Below are positions 60,118-64,000 of a stretch of DNA of 64,000 nucleotides, one piece after another (positions within the stretch are counted from its first letter, which is position 1; each line of letters begins with the position of its first letter). The notes beneath the pieces were generated by a model. The model saw only the letters and a list, made by a program, of their open reading frames with translations. It had not been told where the DNA came from and did not search any database. Source of the DNA: Vespula vulgaris (taxonomy: Eukaryota > Arthropoda > Insecta > Hymenoptera > Vespidae); the NCBI RefSeq assembly GCF_905475345.1, contig NC_066588.1, forward strand, positions 372,001 to 436,000, read 5' to 3'. The translations under genes were made by a program, and so were the position numbers.

Positions 60118-60163
<46 letters not shown>
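60118..60163. repeat. (GA)n microsatellite
   Basis: About twenty-two GA units, about 600 bp upstream of the candidate 64-aa gene. Confidence 0.97.
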
Positions 60164-60167
<4 letters not shown>

Positions 60168-60746
60168 AAACAATTATTTTTACGAGTCACTATAGATCCT
60201 AAATGGTCAAAGTGTAATTAGCTGTCAGTTCGAGCCGTCAGCCGGTTATTATAGATTGCTTAGAAGCAATAGGACGAAATCGAAATTGTTCGAGGAACCT
60301 TCGAGATGTAAAGACCATTATTCGGTCTCGATTACAACTAAGGAAGCGAGATATCTCCAAAAATATAGTATTTCCGTTAGGTCTAATGAAAATTCTTCAT
60401 CTATAATAATTGGTCGGACTTAGTTGATAGAACTTGACCTTGTCTTTTCTTAGATCCACCGTTACTCAAGACGCCCGTTTTAGGTTTAGGAATGATAACT
60501 AGGAAGGTGTAGCGGATAGATAGATAAATTAGGAGTTGTCCGAAGCTTTAACATGAATTACAATATGGTTGTTGAAACACTGTTTCTCGATCGGTCGAAT
60601 GTTTCGAATTGTCTTAATTCAAAAATATATACGTACATACACACACACAAAATTAGTAACTGCCGTAAAGACCGTTATTTGATTTGTCCTAAATTCGGTT
60701 AATTCGTTGTATCAAATAATATAGATTGTCGAAAAACAAAGAGAAT

Positions 60747-61143
60747 ATGTTACATGTGGATGACAGTCCACCGACGGTAAAGATATCTAAGGCCATGAGA
60801 AGTGCCGCTATGTCCCACATAGAAGCTTCGACGGTGGACGATTCTGGGACGTCCGGTACGTTCAGTTATTATGTATCTTCCGGGACCGACGGTGTAATGC
60901 CGGCGCTAGCCTTAGGTCTTCAACATTTTTTTGGCCCTTGTTCGATCTTCTTACCTCGGCGGAAGCTCTTTCACTCAAATAACACCACTTTCAAGAGCGG
61001 CTTCATGCTCAATTAATTTATATCTCATCCTTGTTTTTCTTCTTTCTTTTTTTGTAGAGTCCGATGAATTCGAGGTCTCGGTTAATGGTCTCGATGATGT
61101 CATCGTCAACATAGACTCAGGAAGAACATTAAATTTATCATAG
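60747..61143 (+). CDS. candidate small two-exon gene, 64 aa, unknown function
   Basis: Not recognised. Exon 60747-60855 ends at a strong GTACGT donor; exon 61058-61143 follows a long pyrimidine tract and TTTGTAG. Joined they read 64 aa: MLHVDDSPPTVKISKAMRSA... then SHIEASTVDDSGTSGESDEFEVSVNGLDD... and a stop TAG. The product would be acidic and rich in Ser and Asp, with no signal peptide and no membrane segment. Phase is preserved and the base composition is more coding-like than the flanks. In-frame stops lie just upstream of the ATG. It could be a complete small cytosolic protein, or an alternative coding start of a longer gene whose other exons I cannot see. Confidence 0.35.
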
Positions 61144-62417
61144 AATTTCTATGTAAATCCGAAAGAAGCGTTAAATCGTTTATAGATCGAACAATTCTTA
61201 TAGATCGAGCGTGGTAAACGACAAGTGGATTACTGGCACGCGTAGTGTACTTTTAAGAAAAATGCTCTCCCGCATTATCGTCCTTCTACGAGCAAAGTAG
61301 GTATGGTCGGAGTGCTGGAGTAGAACCGGCAGTCTCGAGAGCCGGTTCACCGCTCGTTCATCGAAAGCGAGCCAACGGGGAAAAAAAAAGTATTGTCGAG
61401 TAGCGTGGGCGACTGGATCGATCCTCATTCTATTTACTACATGGAATTTCTTCGAGAGTTCCGCGTTATATTCCGCGAACTAAGATTAACTATCGATGAC
61501 GAGAAGGAACGATTAAGAGAAATGTATAAATTATGAACGAAGAAAACAAATTTCATTTTTATCGTAATTCCGTAAAGCATACGATTGGGTGGAGTTGAGA
61601 ACGGTTAAAAAAAAGAAAAAAAAACAGAACGAAAGAAAAAAAGAAAAATAAATAATCATAACGTCGAGAGAGTGTAAGCGAATTTTTTTCCACGATCTTG
61701 TAATCAACGTTCGTTCTCGTTATTCCTTTTAAAGATGATAGCATACTCGATGAAATATCTAAGTATATGGTCATTTAGCATACATTGTATATCTAAGGTA
61801 GGACTACCTGTCGTGAGTTGGCCGAAGGTTATTCAACCCGTCGACATCTCGTAGGAACGAAGTAACGGGTCTGGGTAGTCTCGTGCAAACTAAACGGGGG
61901 ACCCTCTACGCATCGGCTCGAAGCACCGTGCTGAGGCGCCTTCTGAGCTTCTCTCTCTTTCTCTCTTTCTTTCTCCTTCTTAATACACCGATTCGACTTT
62001 ACTCGTCTACTCGACGTCCACCTCGAGTCAGTCAGCCGTGTACCATTGTCGAAAGATCGTCGACGATCTTAAAGACAGAGAATCACGATAAAGTTTCGAT
62101 TTCTTTCATCGGTTTCTTCGTTTTTAATTCTTTGCTTGTGTTTCCTTTACTCTTTCCTCTTAATATTCTTATTCTCATTCTCTTTTATCTCTCTCTTTCT
62201 CTTTGTCTCTTTCAATTCTTCTTGATCCTCTTTTGGCGACGATAAAACGAGATAAAAACGACAAATCGCACGGGAATTCACGCGGAAAATTCTTCTTTTC
62301 GTTCGTTCCGCCTCGTTTACGTTTCTTACGAATAAGTGTACGCGCGTTAACGATATTGTGCGACGGTGTGATGTACATTCGTGTGTCATTCTCGAGAGCA
62401 ATTTTTTGATTTTTCAG
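61144..62417 (+). other. likely non-coding; possible 5' UTR exon ending at 62417
   Basis: No convincing ORF. The 61.88-62.42 kb part is pyrimidine-rich and ends in TTTTTCAG|GTAAGC, a good splice donor, so it may be the 5' UTR exon that splices to 63866 in front of the secreted-protein ORF. The 120-aa ORF at 61883 is low-complexity Leu/Phe/Ser and overlaps other frames. Confidence 0.35.
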
Positions 62418-63291
62418 GTAAGCCTCTTCTCTCTAACGCATTCACGAAAGACGTTAAATCGTTTTTCATGTTTCTTTTTCTTCTTTTTTTATCTCGTTCA
62501 TTTCACATAGATACACGTAGTTCCAATCGTCGATGATTAGATCGACGTAAGATCAAAGAAAGTTTTTGATAAATTGCTGGTAAGATCGAGTGAAATGCAA
62601 AGCGTACAAATCGAATTCGCTTTTCCTGTTAGCAAAATATTCACTATCAATAAACACTTCCGAGATATTAGATATAGTTTCTAATTCTGAGATCGGAGAA
62701 ATAGAAAGTAGTTCAATTGAGTGAACGATCTTTTTCTTTTTTTTCTTTTTTTTTTTTGCAAATTTTTGGCAAAGAACTTGCTACGTGAGGATTTCAAGTA
62801 GAACGGAGACAATTTATATTGAATTCGGACAGCTGTTTTAGTCGTTGTGTTAACGGTACGTTGAACGAAGTAAAGAGAAAGATAGAGAAAAAAAGGAAAG
62901 AAATTTCAAATACTTTCCTACGATGAGTAATGAATAATTCTTTCTATCTTTTTATTCGTTCACGATCGTAGAACGTAGAAACGTTCGATGCACGCGACTC
63001 ATGCAAAGCGAGAGAGGTCCGAGAAGAAGGATGACTGGTACCGTTACTAGACACGAATATGAACGAAAAATGCAACGGTAAAAAAGACATTCTTGAGCTT
63101 TGATCGACGTTCTTTTCAAGCGTTGGAATCTCAATAAAATCGTTATCTCTTTTTTGATCGATGATCATTTACCTTATTATCATAAAGATTCGACGAAAGT
63201 CGATAAGAATCTAAACACCCTAATCATTTTCCCCTATCAAATCAATAAAAAATTCTAAACGCTTAAAATGCTCGAAAATGCTTATCAACAA

Positions 63292-63462
63292 TTAACCCGT
63301 TAGCTGTGTATTACGATTATATTCGTCAGGAAGATATAGCAATTTTGTATTTTCTGACGAGTATACTCGTCATGCGGAAAAAAATTATCATTCAGTTATT
63401 TAAATAGTTATTAAATAGTATAAAATGGAATAGTTTCGTACGATGAGTAACTAACGGATTAA
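63292..63462. mobile_element. piggyBac-like MITE, 171 bp including TTAA ends
   Basis: A TTAA at 63292-63295 is followed by CCCGTTAGCTGTGTATTACG; at the other end CTAACGGA precedes TTAA at 63459-63462. The termini are inverted repeats (11 of the first 12 bases match, weaker beyond). TTAA target sites with CCC-type termini are the hallmark of piggyBac elements. Inside is a perfect 16-bp palindrome GACGAGTATACTCGTC (63356-63371) and an imperfect hairpin. No transposase is encoded, so it is non-autonomous. Confidence 0.55.
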
Positions 63463-63878
63463 ATAAAAATTTCTGGATTGTGATCTGTGATCATCTACAA
63501 ACAAAAAGCAATTTTATTTGCTTAATATTGACCAAAACAAAGTGGCATTGAAGAATGAAATAAAATAATGATTACAATTTTCGTGAGCAATCGATCGATG
63601 TTCGTTGATAAGTTTGACATGCGAGTGACGCCATCGAGATAAACGATCGAAACTCGAGAATCGAATACGAACGACCCTCTCGATCGAGACCTTAGTCGTT
63701 AAACTAGCTATAAAGGATTCGTATCGTGATCTAAACGACCACGTCGTTTCCTCCTGACCAAGATTGGAGAGGAATAAAATTGTCTTCCCATTGTCTCTTT
63801 ACCCAAGCGATTGCAAAAACGAATTTGATAATTTTTCATAGCGTTCCTTTATTTTTTCGTTTCAGAGCACGAATTAGG

Positions 63879-63948
63879 ATGGGTCTATCCAAGATCGTGT
63901 TGATACTCTTGCTGGCAGAATTCAGTCATGCCAGACCTCAAACAACCG
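63879..63948 (+). CDS. 5' end of a gene for a secreted protein (partial)
   Basis: An acceptor TTTCAG at 63865 is followed by ATG 63879 and a 23-codon reading frame up to a GTAAGT donor at 63949. MGLSKIVLILLLAEFSHARPQ is a textbook signal peptide with a hydrophobic core and a likely cut after SHA. The following residues are PQTTG. The rest lies beyond the window, so the family cannot be named; ARPQ just after the cut is common in insect cuticular and secreted proteins. The 5' UTR may begin at the exon ending at 62417. Confidence 0.6.
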
Positions 63949-64000
63949 GTAAGTTTTTTCAAGTATCGAATAAAAAGTTATTGTCTTGAGCCGTGAAAGT

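Larger units (their letters stand above)
55684..60746. other. repeat-rich gene-poor region
   Basis: About 5 kb without a supported coding gene. It carries several purine tracts (listed separately), TA and GAA microsatellites, and a CpG-richer segment at about 59.33-59.57 kb. A 161-aa Ser-rich minus-strand ORF at 56.7-57.2 kb and an 88-aa minus-strand ORF at 59.59-59.86 kb were considered and not accepted. Confidence 0.5.

Noticed and set aside
61198..61428. 76-aa minus-strand ORF
   Set aside because: No family resemblance; it overlaps low-complexity A runs and lacks splice context.
61883..62409. ORFs of 60-120 aa in several frames
   Set aside because: Leu/Phe/Ser or Lys/Arg/Glu low-complexity products of a pyrimidine-rich stretch that is better explained as a 5' UTR.
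1..64000. tRNA, rRNA, CRISPR arrays and autonomous transposons
   Set aside because: I looked for tRNA box motifs, repeat-spacer arrays and transposase or reverse transcriptase ORFs and found none I could support. A tRNAscan or repeat-library search would be decisive.

Overview
The window looks like a piece of an insect nuclear chromosome, most likely a hymenopteran (wasp, bee or ant). It is AT-rich, its genes have many short introns (often 60-150 bp), neighbouring genes are mostly head-to-head or tail-to-tail, and there are long GA/TC, AT and GT microsatellites. The predicted proteins read as single-copy animal orthologues. I cannot fix the species from sequence alone. Family names rest on recognised motifs and remembered family sequences; no database search was run.

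Layout. 1-2.8 kb: non-coding flank. 2.8-4.6 kb (+): moody-type rhodopsin-family GPCR. 6.4-7.8 kb (-): Rab32/lightoid GTPase. 8.3-9.8 kb (-): phosphotriesterase-related metallohydrolase. 11.9-15.8 kb (-): Cdc27/APC3. 16.9-17.25 kb (+): a 93-aa protein resembling APC16, followed after only 2 nt by the ORF of the piRNA helicase Armitage/MOV10L1 (17.26-21.48 kb). 22.6-24.5 kb (-): eIF3e. 25.1-27.0 kb (+): ZC3H15/DFRP1. 27.9-31.3 kb (+): CMTR1 cap methyltransferase. 31.9-33.8 kb (-): NUDCD1. 35.2-36.1 kb (-): NAA60. 36.6-38.5 kb (+): TUG/ASPSCR1. 39.8-42.3 kb (-): Ecdysoneless. 42.7-46.15 kb (+): peptide O-xylosyltransferase. 47.2-49.9 kb (+): ZNRF-type RING ligase. 51.9-52.7 kb (+): DIPP-type Nudix hydrolase. 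From 52.7 kb on the window is gene-poor. It holds GA tracts, a foldback element, a candidate 64-aa two-exon gene (60.7-61.1 kb), a piggyBac-like MITE, and the start of a secreted-protein gene that leaves the window.

How the genes relate. Most are housekeeping genes of RNA and protein metabolism: cap methylation, translation initiation, mRNA/DRG GTPase regulation, APC/C, N-terminal acetylation, ubiquitin ligation, UBX/p97 and Ecd splicing/chaperone roles. Four pairs share short head-to-head promoters. The most notable feature is the 15.8-17.3 kb region. The APC/C scaffold subunit Cdc27 lies back-to-back with a candidate APC16, which is the subunit that docks on the APC3/APC7 TPR arm. That small ORF ends at TAA two bases before the AUG of Armitage, so the spliced transcript appears to be dicistronic.

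Exon boundaries were set by eye from GT/GC-AG sites, phase and family conservation. For every complete gene model listed the summed exon length is a multiple of three.
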